A stretch of 64,000 bases of DNA, from assembly GCF_024808255.1 (NCBI RefSeq), contig NZ_JANTYS010000008.1:124001-188000 (forward strand), written 5' to 3'. Shown piece by piece: positions 18,763 to 26,971 of this stretch. This stretch comes from Mucilaginibacter dorajii (GTDB taxonomy: Bacteria; Bacteroidota; Bacteroidia; Sphingobacteriales; Sphingobacteriaceae). The translations under genes were made by a program, and so were the position numbers. A model generated the notes under the pieces. That model saw nothing but the letters and a program-made list of their open reading frames with translations. It was not told the origin of the DNA and did not search any database. How positions within the stretch are numbered: the first letter of the stretch is position 1; the number at the start of each line of letters is the position of its first letter.

Positions 18763-19167
18763 ATGCCCGAAACCCCCAAAGCATGGGCCATGCTTCATTG
18801 TAAATGCCCCCGGTGCCGAAGAGGCAATATGTTTATGGGCGGTGCCTACAGCTTTGCAAACAAAATAAATTTAAACTGTCCGCATTGTAACCTGCACTTT
18901 GAAATTGAGCCGGGATACTTTTACGCGGCCATGTATGTGAGCTACGCGCTTAACGTTGGCGAAGCATTGGGTTTGGCCTGGTTAACCTATTTAGTTACAC
19001 ATAATTCCGATTCGCCCTGGTTATATCTTAGTGTGATAATATTAGGCTGCTTTGTACTGGCACCTATAAATTTCAGATATTCGCGGGTGTTGCTGTTATA
19101 TTGGTTATCGCCCAAAATACACTACCAGGCTTACTTAGATACCGATGATTTACCAGGAAAGTCTTGA
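18763..19167 (+). CDS. DUF983 membrane protein with zinc-ribbon-like cysteines
   Basis: The 134-residue protein begins with two CxxC pairs (CKCPRCRRGNMF and CPHCNLHFEIEPG), which look like a small zinc ribbon, then two hydrophobic helices (about 55-75 and 86-105) and a short soluble tail. This is the DUF983 layout, a family without known function often found near haem-copper oxidase genes. Its last 23 bases overlap the DUF2461 gene in another frame. Confidence 0.85.
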   Translation: MPETPKAWAMLHCKCPRCRRGNMFMGGAYSFANKINLNCPHCNLHFEIEPGYFYAAMYVSYALNVGEALGLAWLTYLVTHNSDSPWLYLSVIILGCFVLAPINFRYSRVLLLYWLSPKIHYQAYLDTDDLPGKS

Positions 19168-19807
19168 TTTTTTAAAAGATCTGGCAGAGAATAATAACCG
19201 CGAATGGTTTTTAGCCAACCGTGAACGTTATGATGTTGCCAAAGATAATGTAGTTGATTTTACGGCGCAGCTGCTTGCCAAGCTGCAAAAGATTGATCCC
19301 GCTATCGACGAAAGCACGGACCCGAAAAAACGGGTAATGCGCATCTATCGTGATATCCGTTTCAGCAAAAACAAAACACCTTATAAGAATAACTTTGGGG
19401 TAAGTATTCCTTCCATGGGATCGAAACCCGGTACCGTTGAGTTTTATTTACAGATCCAGCCCGGCAATTCCTTTATTGGCGGCGGTTACTGGATGCCCGA
19501 AGCGCCTAATTTAAAAACCATTCGCCAGGAAATTGATTATAATGCCGGCGAGTTGAGGCAGATCATCGACGACAAGGAATTTGTGAAGCTTTTTGGCGAT
19601 TTTAAGAAGCAGGAGCAATTGAAATCCGTTCCGCGGGAATATGGCGCGGATAATGAGAATATCGACCTGCTGAAGCTGAAAAGCTTTGTGGGCTGGCATA
19701 AAATTACTGATAAGGAAATTACCGGCAGTAACGCGGTACAATTAGTTGCCGATGCCTGTAGCAAAATTTATCCGCTTAATGTATTTTTGAAAAATGCCCT
19801 TGCATAA
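19145..19807 (+). CDS. DUF2461 (TIGR02453) family protein
   Basis: The 220-residue soluble protein matches DUF2461 through LDFLKDLAENNNREWFLANR at the start, RVMRIYRDIRFSKNKTPYKN, FYLQIQPGNSFIGGGYWMPE, and KSFVGWHKITD late in the chain. The biochemical function of the family is not established. The ATG at 19145 lies within the end of the DUF983 gene, which points to coupled translation but not to a shared role. Confidence 0.88.
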   Translation: MIYQESLDFLKDLAENNNREWFLANRERYDVAKDNVVDFTAQLLAKLQKIDPAIDESTDPKKRVMRIYRDIRFSKNKTPYKNNFGVSIPSMGSKPGTVEFYLQIQPGNSFIGGGYWMPEAPNLKTIRQEIDYNAGELRQIIDDKEFVKLFGDFKKQEQLKSVPREYGADNENIDLLKLKSFVGWHKITDKEITGSNAVQLVADACSKIYPLNVFLKNALA

Positions 19808-19819
19808 TAATTTACGCAC

Positions 19820-20647
19820 ATGAAAATTAAATATCTTTTATTAGCCCTTACCCTTTGCATTGGCTTTAGCTCGTGCAAAATTCTGTCGCCTAAAGAGTAC
19901 CGCTCCCTGGTCGCGCAACGCGATTCATTAAATACACGTACCGAAACCCTGGAGACACAATTGGCGCAACTGCAAAACGATACCATGCGCCTGCACAAGC
20001 AGATTAATGATCTGCGCAATAATAACCTGGCGCTAAACAACAACCTTGATGTAACATCAACCAAAGCCAATCAATTAAGTGCCGATTTGCAAAAGCTGTC
20101 TGCCGACCTGCAAAAACGGGAAGCCAGGTTAAAGGAAGTAGAGGACATCCTGAAAAAGCGTGATGAAGCAACCAATGCCCTTAAGAATAAGCTACAGCAG
20201 GCTTTGCTTGGTTTCCAGGCCAGCGGCTTATCTGTTGATATCCGTAATGGAAAGGTATATGTTTCTCTTGCCGATAAGTTGTTGTTCCCATCGGGTAGTA
20301 TCATTATTGATGATAAAGGTAAACAGGCCCTTAAACAATTGGCCGTGGTATTGAACAAAGAACCCGATATCAACATGGCGGTTGAAGGCCATACTGACGA
20401 TAAGAAAGTAAAAAACCTTGGGCAGATCAAAGACAACTGGGATTTGAGCGTACTGCGTGCCACATCGGTAACGCGCTATTTAACCGAAGTTGAAATGGTT
20501 GATCCGCACAGGTTAACAGCTACCGGTAAGGGCGAGTTTCAGCCGATAGATGCCACAAATTCAGACGAGGCGCGAACAAAAAACCGAAGAATTGAGATTG
20601 TGTTAACACCAAAACTGGATGAGTTGTACAACCTGATCACCAAATAA
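19820..20647 (+). CDS. OmpA-family lipoprotein with coiled coil
   Basis: The 275-residue protein has a lipoprotein signal ending SSC (Cys near 19) and a long heptad-rich segment (about 35-125, with repeats of LNNNL and LSADLQK) likely to form a coiled coil. A C-terminal OmpA-like peptidoglycan-binding domain follows, with SVDIRNGKVYVSLADKLLF, VEGHTDDKKVKN and ATGKGEFQPI, and the ending ARTKNRRIEIVLTPK. It probably tethers the outer membrane to the cell wall. It closes the plus-strand block and is followed by a strong hairpin terminator. Confidence 0.9.
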   Translation: MKIKYLLLALTLCIGFSSCKILSPKEYRSLVAQRDSLNTRTETLETQLAQLQNDTMRLHKQINDLRNNNLALNNNLDVTSTKANQLSADLQKLSADLQKREARLKEVEDILKKRDEATNALKNKLQQALLGFQASGLSVDIRNGKVYVSLADKLLFPSGSIIIDDKGKQALKQLAVVLNKEPDINMAVEGHTDDKKVKNLGQIKDNWDLSVLRATSVTRYLTEVEMVDPHRLTATGKGEFQPIDATNSDEARTKNRRIEIVLTPKLDELYNLITK

Positions 20648-20689
20648 CAAAAACGCTCCCGAAGAAATTCGGGAGCGTTTTCGTTATTT
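20641..20689 (+). terminator. Long hairpin terminator after the OmpA-like gene
   Basis: A 23-bp stem with one mismatch (core ACGCTCCCGAA / TTCGGGAGCGT) closes on a GAAA loop and carries T-runs on the stem. It begins within the stop codon of the gene and should terminate in both directions. Confidence 0.85.
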
Positions 20690-20751
20690 GGGCGAACGAG
20701 TCAGTTTTGAATATCATTAATTTAGAGGATTTTCTCCCCCAGCGGGGGAAG

Positions 20752-20859
20752 AGCTTTGTAGCAAAAAGCCAAAAATGAAGCTCCGTGCCGTAGGTACGGA
20801 ACCCTGGGGTAGCGTACCTACGGCACGCAAAATTTTAATTTCCATATGGCTACAAAGCT
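20752..20859 (+). repeat. Nested inverted repeat (REP-like)
   Basis: Outer 11-bp arms AGCTTTGTAGC / GCTACAAAGCT (20752-20762, 20849-20859) enclose perfect 14-bp inner arms (20785-20798 GTGCCGTAGGTACG and 20813-20826). A small C5/G5 hairpin lies just upstream (about 20733-20750). No reading frame is supported here; it looks like a non-coding palindromic repeat. Confidence 0.7.
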
Positions 20860-20978
20860 TTTGCTCCGATGGAGCAACCTTTCAAGCTCTTAGCTTAATG
20901 GCGTTGGGCTAAGGCCTGTGTAGTATGAGCGGATAGCACGGGCAGCAGGCAACGCTATAAATTTGACTTATAACACTC

Positions 20979-21334
20979 AGAAGCTGTTTAAAAACGGTTC
21001 TGGAAAGATATTACAGTCAAAAAAATCGCATTGCTTCGTTGTTTACGTTCATAATGATGTATTTCGTTTTCTTGGTATCGGTAGAACGCTGGAGACGACT
21101 CACCCCGGCAGCGCTTCGCTGGCCGACCCTCTCTCCGGCTAAAGCCGCAAAGAGGGTAAAAACTGTTTTTATTTTCCGCCCCCTCTATGCGACGCAGTCG
21201 GAGAGAGGGGAAGACGTGCGTAGCCTCGTCGGGGTGAGTCGTCTGCGCCTTGTTCACGTCATGCTGTCCTTCAGATATCGAAAATCTTACCAAAGGCAGT
21301 AACAATCTATTTTTCTTATTTTTAAACAGCTTCT
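20979..21334. mobile_element. MITE-like palindromic element, 356 bp
   Basis: Perfect 16-bp terminal inverted repeats AGAAGCTGTTTAAAAA / TTTTTAAACAGCTTCT bound the element at 20979-20994 and 21319-21334. Inside are inverted arms GACGACTCACCCCG and CGGGGTGAGTCGTC (around 21095 and 21230) and a further pair of CTCTCTCC / GGAGAGAG. No transposase is encoded; the frames that cross it on both strands are by-products of the palindrome. It fits a miniature inverted-repeat element or large REP unit. Flanking target-site duplication was not evident. Confidence 0.65.
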
Positions 21335-21405
21335 AAGAAGCTGCTTCAATGCAAATAGTAATCATGAAAAATATTATGTAGGTTAGTTTACCTAAAATAT
21401 TTCAC

Positions 21406-22578
21406 ATGTTTAAGAAATACACATTTGCCTTATTGCTTGCACTGTGCGCAATTGGCAGCTATGCCCAAACAAAACCGGTTATTATTCCGCCATACCTCCA
21501 CATACAGGGTGACTCGGTTCAAGGAAAGCAATTGATAGCATCATTGAATGATCTTTTAAGCCAGTTATCAAAGCCGAACAAAGAAAATACCCTGGTGTTA
21601 AAAGATGCTTTGCCAGAAACATCTGCCCTGCTTGATGAAATGAGGAACATGACCGATGGCAAGGGCGCGGATAAAAAGGATATTTACCCTTGTTATTTAA
21701 CCAATGCGGCTATGTTAGATAGTGCAAGCTACCTGATTCAGCTTGCATACATGGGTGTAACTAATTCGGTACCCGTATTGCGGGCCGCCTTTACGTTTAC
21801 CGCGCAAAAAGCCGAAGGCCGGTTTTATTTTAGCTCGCCACTGAAAAGTAATACCAGGGGATGGAAGCTCAAAAGTGATGGAAGCTTTTCTTTTTACTAC
21901 AGCACTGCGCTTAACCTGGATAAGGTAAATATTTATGTGAAAAAGGCCAGGGAGTTTGATAAGCGTTTGCATGCCCCTGTTTACCAAACGCAAATTTACC
22001 TGTGCAATAACCTGCCCAACGCCATGCGCCTGCTGGGGATTGACTATAAACTGGATTACAACGGTTACGGTCAGAGTAATTTATCGGCCTTTGAAAATAA
22101 CATTGACCTATCCCTAACGGGCCGGGAGGTAAATGATCCGGCGGCTTTAGATCTGCACGATCTTTGGCATAGCAGGCTGCACCGTGCGGTATCTGTAGCA
22201 GTGATAAACAAGCCACTTGATGAAGCCAGCGCCTATTTATACGGTGGCAGTTGGGGCATAAGCTGGCCCGAGATATTTAAACGGTTTAAAAGCTATATGG
22301 GCGATAATAAAGATTGGTTGACGGCTTTTAACGATAATAAAAACTTTGGTGTTAATCAGCAATATCACCTATACGTATCCTATGTAATTAACGCCCTGAT
22401 CGTTCAACAGCTTGAAAAGGATAAGGGATTTGCCGCGGTAATTGAACTGATTAGCTGCGGTAAAAAGGAAGCCGATAATGAAAACTATTTTAAAGCGCTG
22501 GAAAAGATAACCGGAATTACTAAAGCGAATTTTAACAACCGGGTGGGGAAACTGGTTGAAGCCGAAGCGAAGAAATAG
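21406..22578 (+). CDS. Secreted protein of unknown function with metallopeptidase-like motif
   Basis: The 390-residue protein has a signal peptide cut after SYAQ. I do not recognise a characterised family. In the C-terminal half, LHDLWHSRLHR followed about 30 residues later by DEASAYLYGGSWG resembles the HExxH...E zinc site of gluzincins, with Asp in place of the catalytic Glu. If zinc is bound, activity would be doubtful. The protein is exported to the periplasm or surface. It is followed by a hairpin terminator and has no obvious partner gene. Confidence 0.7.
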   Translation: MFKKYTFALLLALCAIGSYAQTKPVIIPPYLHIQGDSVQGKQLIASLNDLLSQLSKPNKENTLVLKDALPETSALLDEMRNMTDGKGADKKDIYPCYLTNAAMLDSASYLIQLAYMGVTNSVPVLRAAFTFTAQKAEGRFYFSSPLKSNTRGWKLKSDGSFSFYYSTALNLDKVNIYVKKAREFDKRLHAPVYQTQIYLCNNLPNAMRLLGIDYKLDYNGYGQSNLSAFENNIDLSLTGREVNDPAALDLHDLWHSRLHRAVSVAVINKPLDEASAYLYGGSWGISWPEIFKRFKSYMGDNKDWLTAFNDNKNFGVNQQYHLYVSYVINALIVQQLEKDKGFAAVIELISCGKKEADNENYFKALEKITGITKANFNNRVGKLVEAEAKK

Positions 22579-22594
22579 GCGTTTCACAAAAGCC

Positions 22595-22627
22595 AGACTT
22601 ACGAAGTTTTTAAAACTTCGTAAGTCT
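22595..22627. terminator. Bidirectional hairpin terminator
   Basis: Perfect 15-bp arms AGACTTACGAAGTTT / AAACTTCGTAAGTCT with a 3-nt loop lie between two converging genes. The 18-nt string AAACTTCGTAAGTCTTTC recurs after the GH92 gene near 49957. Confidence 0.8.
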
Positions 22628-22636
22628 TTCATAGCT

Positions 22637-22939
22637 TTATTCTACCTCTTCCATTAAGGTATTAAAAATCACAAACTTTTCATCAAACTTTGCCTGGTGC
22701 GTTGCCTGTAACTTATGCAGGTGGTTCATGTAATACTGCTGAAAATGTTCGATAGTTTCGGCATGGTATTGAATGCAATAGGTAACGCCTTCGTTTGGCG
22801 AATCGATAACCGTTAAAATGCGATATGAACTGAACAAACCGGTAGCCATTACAGCCGGGATATGAATGGTTTTCATGTAATGAAGCCATTCGTCCTGTAT
22901 GGCCTCATCTAATATTATGGTATCGTTGTATACAATCAT
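22637..22939 (-). CDS. DUF4286 family protein
   Basis: The 100-residue protein has an alpha/beta ferredoxin-like layout: MIVYNDTIILDEAIQDEWL, then KTIHIPAVMATGLFSSYRI, YCIQYHAETIEHFQQYY and a final FVIFNTLMEEV strand. These match DUF4286, a small cytoplasmic Bacteroidota family of unknown function. A TAAATTTG -7 box on the minus strand (22952-22945) ends 5 nt before the ATG, suggesting a very short leader. Confidence 0.85.
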   Translation of the reverse strand: MIVYNDTIILDEAIQDEWLHYMKTIHIPAVMATGLFSSYRILTVIDSPNEGVTYCIQYHAETIEHFQQYYMNHLHKLQATHQAKFDEKFVIFNTLMEEVE

Positions 22940-22944
22940 GGCTT

Positions 22945-22952
22945 CAAATTTA
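22945..22952 (-). promoter_or_regulatory. -7 box TAAATTTG next to the DUF4286 start
   Basis: The match to TAnnTTTG lies 5 nt from the ATG at 22939, so any transcript from it would be nearly leaderless. No matching -33 TTTG was found at the usual spacing. Confidence 0.4.
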
Positions 22953-22953
22953 G

Positions 22954-23114
22954 TTCATTGGTTCATTAGTTCACTGGTTCATTAGTATTAATTTTAGATA
23001 GTAAGCTTTTTACCAATGGCGTCGGGCTATTGCGAACTTAATCTATCCGTGTTAATTTAAATTAGCTAATGAACTTTTCACCAATGAACTAATGAACCAG
23101 TGAACGAATGAACC
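22954..23114. repeat. Inverted arrays of GTTCATT units
   Basis: The left arm at 22954-22985 consists of short tandem units GGTTCATTAGTTCA; the right arm at 23066-23114 is its inverse complement in expanded form. About 80 bp with no gene separates them. The pair could fold as a large hairpin between the TPR gene and the DUF4286 gene. It resembles other AT-rich palindromes in this window in design but not in sequence. Confidence 0.65.
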
Positions 23115-23118
23115 AAAA

Positions 23119-24924
23119 TCACGAATCCGCCTTATCGCCCCTCAGCAATCTGAACCGTTTGCGGGCTTCGTTGATATACAGGCTGCCGGGGTAGTCGGTT
23201 ATGATCTTTTGGTACCAGTTTTTGGCGTTGGTTTTATCATCAAGATGGTTTTCGTAAATGTCGCCCAACATAAAAACAGCGTCATCGGCCCAAAGCTCGG
23301 TTGGGTGGTCATCAAAGATCTTTTTGAGCAAGGGTACCGCATCAGTATAATTTTTTTGTTGAATAAGGATGCGGGCTTTGGCCATCAGGATATCGTCGCT
23401 TAAACTATTACCCGGAAACTTTTTATCAATGCTATCCAACGCCACTAACGCTTTGGCGGGCTGTTCGGCAAAGATTTGCAGATCGGCCCGGGCATAGGTC
23501 TTTAACGCGGCTCCCGAGCTGTCGATGGCCACATTATCATTAATCAGCAGTAACAAATTAAGGGCATCATTGGCTATCAGTTGTGATGTAGCGGCCTTCA
23601 ACACATCAAGCTGCCCCTTAGCCCAGGTAAAATCACCGGTATAGTAAGCCATTTTTGCGTTGCGAAATTTGGCATCCTGGGCAATGGGGGTATTAGGAAA
23701 ATCTTTTTCAACCTGGCTGTATAACAGGGTTGCTTCCCATGGCTGGTTATTTAACAGGTAAATATCGCCTAAATCCAATTTGCAGGAGGCTAATAGTTCG
23801 GCCCGGATATTGGGGATGGCAACGGCGCTTTCTAACAATTTTTGCGCGTCGTTAAGCTTATGGAGTTTAAAGGCCTGCAGGCTGGCCAGCTTTTGCATGG
23901 CAAACACGGTGTTATTATTGCGGCCAAATTCGGTAAGTAAAGCAAGGTAATCCTGTTCTAACCCTAACAGGTCGGCAGGTAAATATTTACCGGTGGTAAC
24001 CTTTAGGTTTTTGGTATTGATAAGCTCTATTTTGGCTGGAACATACAGTGGATTACCCGTGCCCTTGGCAATAATATATTCATAACCACGGATGGCAGTA
24101 TCATAGGCTTCGTTGGTAGTAAGCGTTCGGCATAGCTCATAAATACTATTGCCCTCGTCATTTTGCCGCCTGCTAAGGGCCAGTGCCTGGTTAAGGGCCA
24201 GGTCATATTCCTTTTGCTGCATGTATTGCCAGGTAAGCAATTCTGCATAAATGGTTTGCTGAGGGTCTTTCTGTATCCGCCTCAATAAGGCCGATTTTAA
24301 TAGCGCGTAATCGGCCTCACCCTCAAATATGGTAGCAAAGTTACTTTCGGCCTGGGTAATAAAATTAGGGTTGGTTGGCAAAAAATTTAGATACTCTTCG
24401 GTAAGCGAAACCTTATCCCGCTTAAAACGGTACAGGTTGATGAGCTCATAAGTGAACAATTCGTCGTTTTTTAACAACTTACGACCCTGTAAGAAAATTT
24501 TTATCGCATAATCTGTATTAGTACTCTGGTAAAACTGATTAGCAAGGTTGGCAATCTCCATTTGATCGGCAGGCAGGTTTTTCAGCATATCATCGTAAAT
24601 GCCGTTGGCTTTATCAAGGCTGCCTTGCTGGGTGTATACCGTACCTAATACTATCTGGTATTCATTAACGTTAGGGTGCTTGCGGATCAGTTTTTTGGTG
24701 ATGCTTTCGGCTTCGCTGAATTTTTTAAGGCTTAGCAGGGTGTTAACGTAATAGGAGTAGTAGGTTTCGTTGTTTTGTTTAAAAAGTTTTTGATAAATCT
24801 CCAATGCTTTTTGAGGCTCGCCATTGGTGTTATATTGCATGGCAAGCTGCAGTTCGTTGTCTTGCGCAAACAGGGTGCCTGTACCCGCCAAAACAAAAAT
24901 AATAATTGCAAATAAAACCCTCAT
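23119..24924 (-). CDS. Secreted tetratricopeptide-repeat protein
   Basis: The 601-residue protein has a signal peptide (MRVLFAIIIFVLAGTGTLFAQ) and then TPR-like helical repeats almost throughout, such as EALEIYQKLFKQNNETYYSY near the N-terminus. The clearest copies are near the C-terminus (KARILIQQKNYTDAVPLLKK and AKNWYQKIITDYPGSLYINE). It is a periplasmic or outer-membrane scaffold, probably for protein-protein contacts; the partner is not evident. A TATTTTTG box (24937-24930, minus) lies just ahead of the ATG. Confidence 0.85.
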   Translation of the reverse strand: MRVLFAIIIFVLAGTGTLFAQDNELQLAMQYNTNGEPQKALEIYQKLFKQNNETYYSYYVNTLLSLKKFSEAESITKKLIRKHPNVNEYQIVLGTVYTQQGSLDKANGIYDDMLKNLPADQMEIANLANQFYQSTNTDYAIKIFLQGRKLLKNDELFTYELINLYRFKRDKVSLTEEYLNFLPTNPNFITQAESNFATIFEGEADYALLKSALLRRIQKDPQQTIYAELLTWQYMQQKEYDLALNQALALSRRQNDEGNSIYELCRTLTTNEAYDTAIRGYEYIIAKGTGNPLYVPAKIELINTKNLKVTTGKYLPADLLGLEQDYLALLTEFGRNNNTVFAMQKLASLQAFKLHKLNDAQKLLESAVAIPNIRAELLASCKLDLGDIYLLNNQPWEATLLYSQVEKDFPNTPIAQDAKFRNAKMAYYTGDFTWAKGQLDVLKAATSQLIANDALNLLLLINDNVAIDSSGAALKTYARADLQIFAEQPAKALVALDSIDKKFPGNSLSDDILMAKARILIQQKNYTDAVPLLKKIFDDHPTELWADDAVFMLGDIYENHLDDKTNAKNWYQKIITDYPGSLYINEARKRFRLLRGDKADS

Positions 24925-24929
24925 CTAAT

Positions 24930-24937
24930 CAAAAATA
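24930..24937 (-). promoter_or_regulatory. -7 box TATTTTTG before the TPR gene
   Basis: The TAnnTTTG match lies 5 nt upstream of the ATG at 24924 on the minus strand. There is no clear -33 element. Confidence 0.35.
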
Positions 24938-25015
24938 GGTAATTAATATTTATACCACGGCCGTTTTTAGTTATTATTCGTATAACGGTACAACAGGGTA
25001 AAATTGTAGTGACAT

Positions 25016-25046
25016 TTTGATAACGTTAACTTATTTATCTAATTTG
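25016..25046 (+). promoter_or_regulatory. Candidate promoter of the S9-like/two-component operon
   Basis: TTTG at 25016-25019, a 20-nt spacer and TAATTTG at 25040-25046 (one base short of the TAnnTTTG consensus) lie 30 nt before the ATG at 25077. The layout fits a Bacteroidota housekeeping promoter. Confidence 0.55.
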
Positions 25047-25076
25047 ACCTGATTAATAAAACACGATAAGTTGAAT

Positions 25077-26966
25077 ATGCTTCATCGCTTAAGGATTTTG
25101 TTATTTATTGCTTCGGTTACCCTTATATGCTCCTGCAAAGAGCATATCAAGCAAATTCCTATTGCCGATTTTTTTAAAACACCAGAAAAAAGCGCTTTTA
25201 AAATATCGCCCGATGGCAAATACATTTCTTATTTAAAGCCCTATAAAGACAAGCAAAACCTGTTTATCCAATCGCTTGCCGATGGTGCGGAACATATGGA
25301 AACTTCTTTTGAGGATTATCCCGTACGTGGCGATTACTTTTGGACGTACAATAATCAACTGGTTTTTAACCAGGATATTGTGGCTAACGATGGGTTTAAA
25401 ATGTACGCGCTGGATGTGGTCGCGCAAAAGATGCGCACTATTTTATCGTTAGAAAAAGTAAGGGTAAGTCTGGTAAACCGCAACAGACAGCAGCCGGATA
25501 TAATAACCGTTAAAATGAATAAGCGTGATCCTGCTAATTTTGATATTTACAGGCTCAATATAAAAACCGGCGAACTTACCCCATATCTGATAAACCCAGG
25601 TAACATAACGGAATGGTTTCCTGATGCTGATGGCAAGATTCGCCTGGTGAGGGCATCCGACGGGGTGGACGAAACTATTTTGTACCGCCCGGATGATGCA
25701 TCGCCGTTTAAACCTATTATTCAAAATAATTTTAAAAATTCGGTAAGGCCCATTGCATTTACCGGTGTGAAAAATAATTTCTACGCGCTATCAAACGTAA
25801 ACCGCGACAAAACAGCTTTGGTGGAAATTAACGCGGAAGATGGTAAAGAGCAACGCACTATTTTTAGTAATGATCGTGCCGATGTGATGTTTGTGGAGTA
25901 TTCCAAAAACAAACATCGTGTTGAATTTGCCAGCTGGGACGACGCAAGGCCCCATAAACATTTTTTGGCACCAGATATTGAACATATTTACAACACGTTA
26001 CAGGAGCAGTTAAAAGGCAATGAAATAAGAGTGGTTGATCGTGATAGTTCTGAAAATAAATTTATTCTGAGTACCTATACCGACCGTAACCCGGGGTCGT
26101 TTTACTTGTATGAAAGTAGTACCTGCAAGCTAAGTAAGCTTGGCGACGTAAACTCATCCTTAGTGCCGGGTGAATTATGCGCTATGCAGCCAATAAGTTA
26201 CAAGGCAAGCGATGGTTTAACCATCAATGGCTATTTAACGATGCCTTTGGGTGATAAAAAAACTAACCTGCCTGTTGTGGTGTTGCCGCATGATGGCCCT
26301 TGGGCGCGCGATTCATGGGGGTACGATGAGCAGGTGCAGTTTTTGGCCAACCGGGGCTATGCTGTTTTTCAGGTAAATTACCGGGGATCAACGGGCTATG
26401 GTAAGGCTTTCAGAAGCGCCGGCTACAAACAGGTAGGCGGTAAAATTCAGGAGGATATAACTGATGGTGTACATTGGCTTATCAATAAAAAGATTGCCAA
26501 CCCTAAAAAGATCGCAATCTTTGGTGGCCGTTTTGGTGGTTTCTCGGCTTTATATGGCTTATCATTCCATCCCGAATTGTACAACTGTGCTGTGGTTCAA
26601 TATGGGCTGATCAACTTTTTTACTTATATCAAAGATGCGCCGCCTTTTGTTAAGCCGTATTTAAAAATGACCTACGAAATGGTTGGCAACCCCGAAACTG
26701 ATGCCGATTTGTTCCGGGCTATTTCGCCGGTTTTTCATACAGATAAAATAAAAGTGCCGCTGATCATTTTCCAGGGGGCAAAAGACCAGCGGGCCAATAT
26801 CAGCGAGTTAAACCAGTATGTGCGCGAATTGCGAAAGCACGATGTGGATGTTAAATACTTTTTAAAACCCAATGAGCGTGCTTATTTTAGAAGTGAGCAT
26901 AACCGCCTTGAAATGTATACCGAGATAGAGCGATTTTTGGCGGATAATATGAGGGTTAAACCATAG
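25077..26966 (+). CDS. S9 prolyl-oligopeptidase-fold lipoprotein, predicted inactive
   Basis: The ATG at 25077 gives a lipoprotein signal (MLHRLRILLFIASVTLICSC); the in-frame TTG at 25071 is less likely. Residues about 30-390 look like the beta-propeller and 400-629 like the alpha/beta-hydrolase domain of family S9, with VVVLPHDGPWARDSWGYD and VNYRGSTGYGKAF. The nucleophile motif GGSYGGY is GGRFGGF here, with Arg485 for Ser. The His of the EGHGF motif is Ala602 (ERAYF); only Asp570 of the triad (GAKDQR) remains, and the Asp-to-His spacing of 32 is normal. It is therefore a probable pseudo-peptidase. It lies 5 bp before a histidine kinase gene, so a sensory role is suggested. Confidence 0.88.
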   Translation: MLHRLRILLFIASVTLICSCKEHIKQIPIADFFKTPEKSAFKISPDGKYISYLKPYKDKQNLFIQSLADGAEHMETSFEDYPVRGDYFWTYNNQLVFNQDIVANDGFKMYALDVVAQKMRTILSLEKVRVSLVNRNRQQPDIITVKMNKRDPANFDIYRLNIKTGELTPYLINPGNITEWFPDADGKIRLVRASDGVDETILYRPDDASPFKPIIQNNFKNSVRPIAFTGVKNNFYALSNVNRDKTALVEINAEDGKEQRTIFSNDRADVMFVEYSKNKHRVEFASWDDARPHKHFLAPDIEHIYNTLQEQLKGNEIRVVDRDSSENKFILSTYTDRNPGSFYLYESSTCKLSKLGDVNSSLVPGELCAMQPISYKASDGLTINGYLTMPLGDKKTNLPVVVLPHDGPWARDSWGYDEQVQFLANRGYAVFQVNYRGSTGYGKAFRSAGYKQVGGKIQEDITDGVHWLINKKIANPKKIAIFGGRFGGFSALYGLSFHPELYNCAVVQYGLINFFTYIKDAPPFVKPYLKMTYEMVGNPETDADLFRAISPVFHTDKIKVPLIIFQGAKDQRANISELNQYVRELRKHDVDVKYFLKPNERAYFRSEHNRLEMYTEIERFLADNMRVKP

Positions 26967-26971
26967 AGGTT

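Noticed and set aside
21039..21302. Open frames on both strands inside the palindromic element
   Set aside because: They arise from the symmetry of the inverted repeat; no start context, family resemblance or conserved composition.
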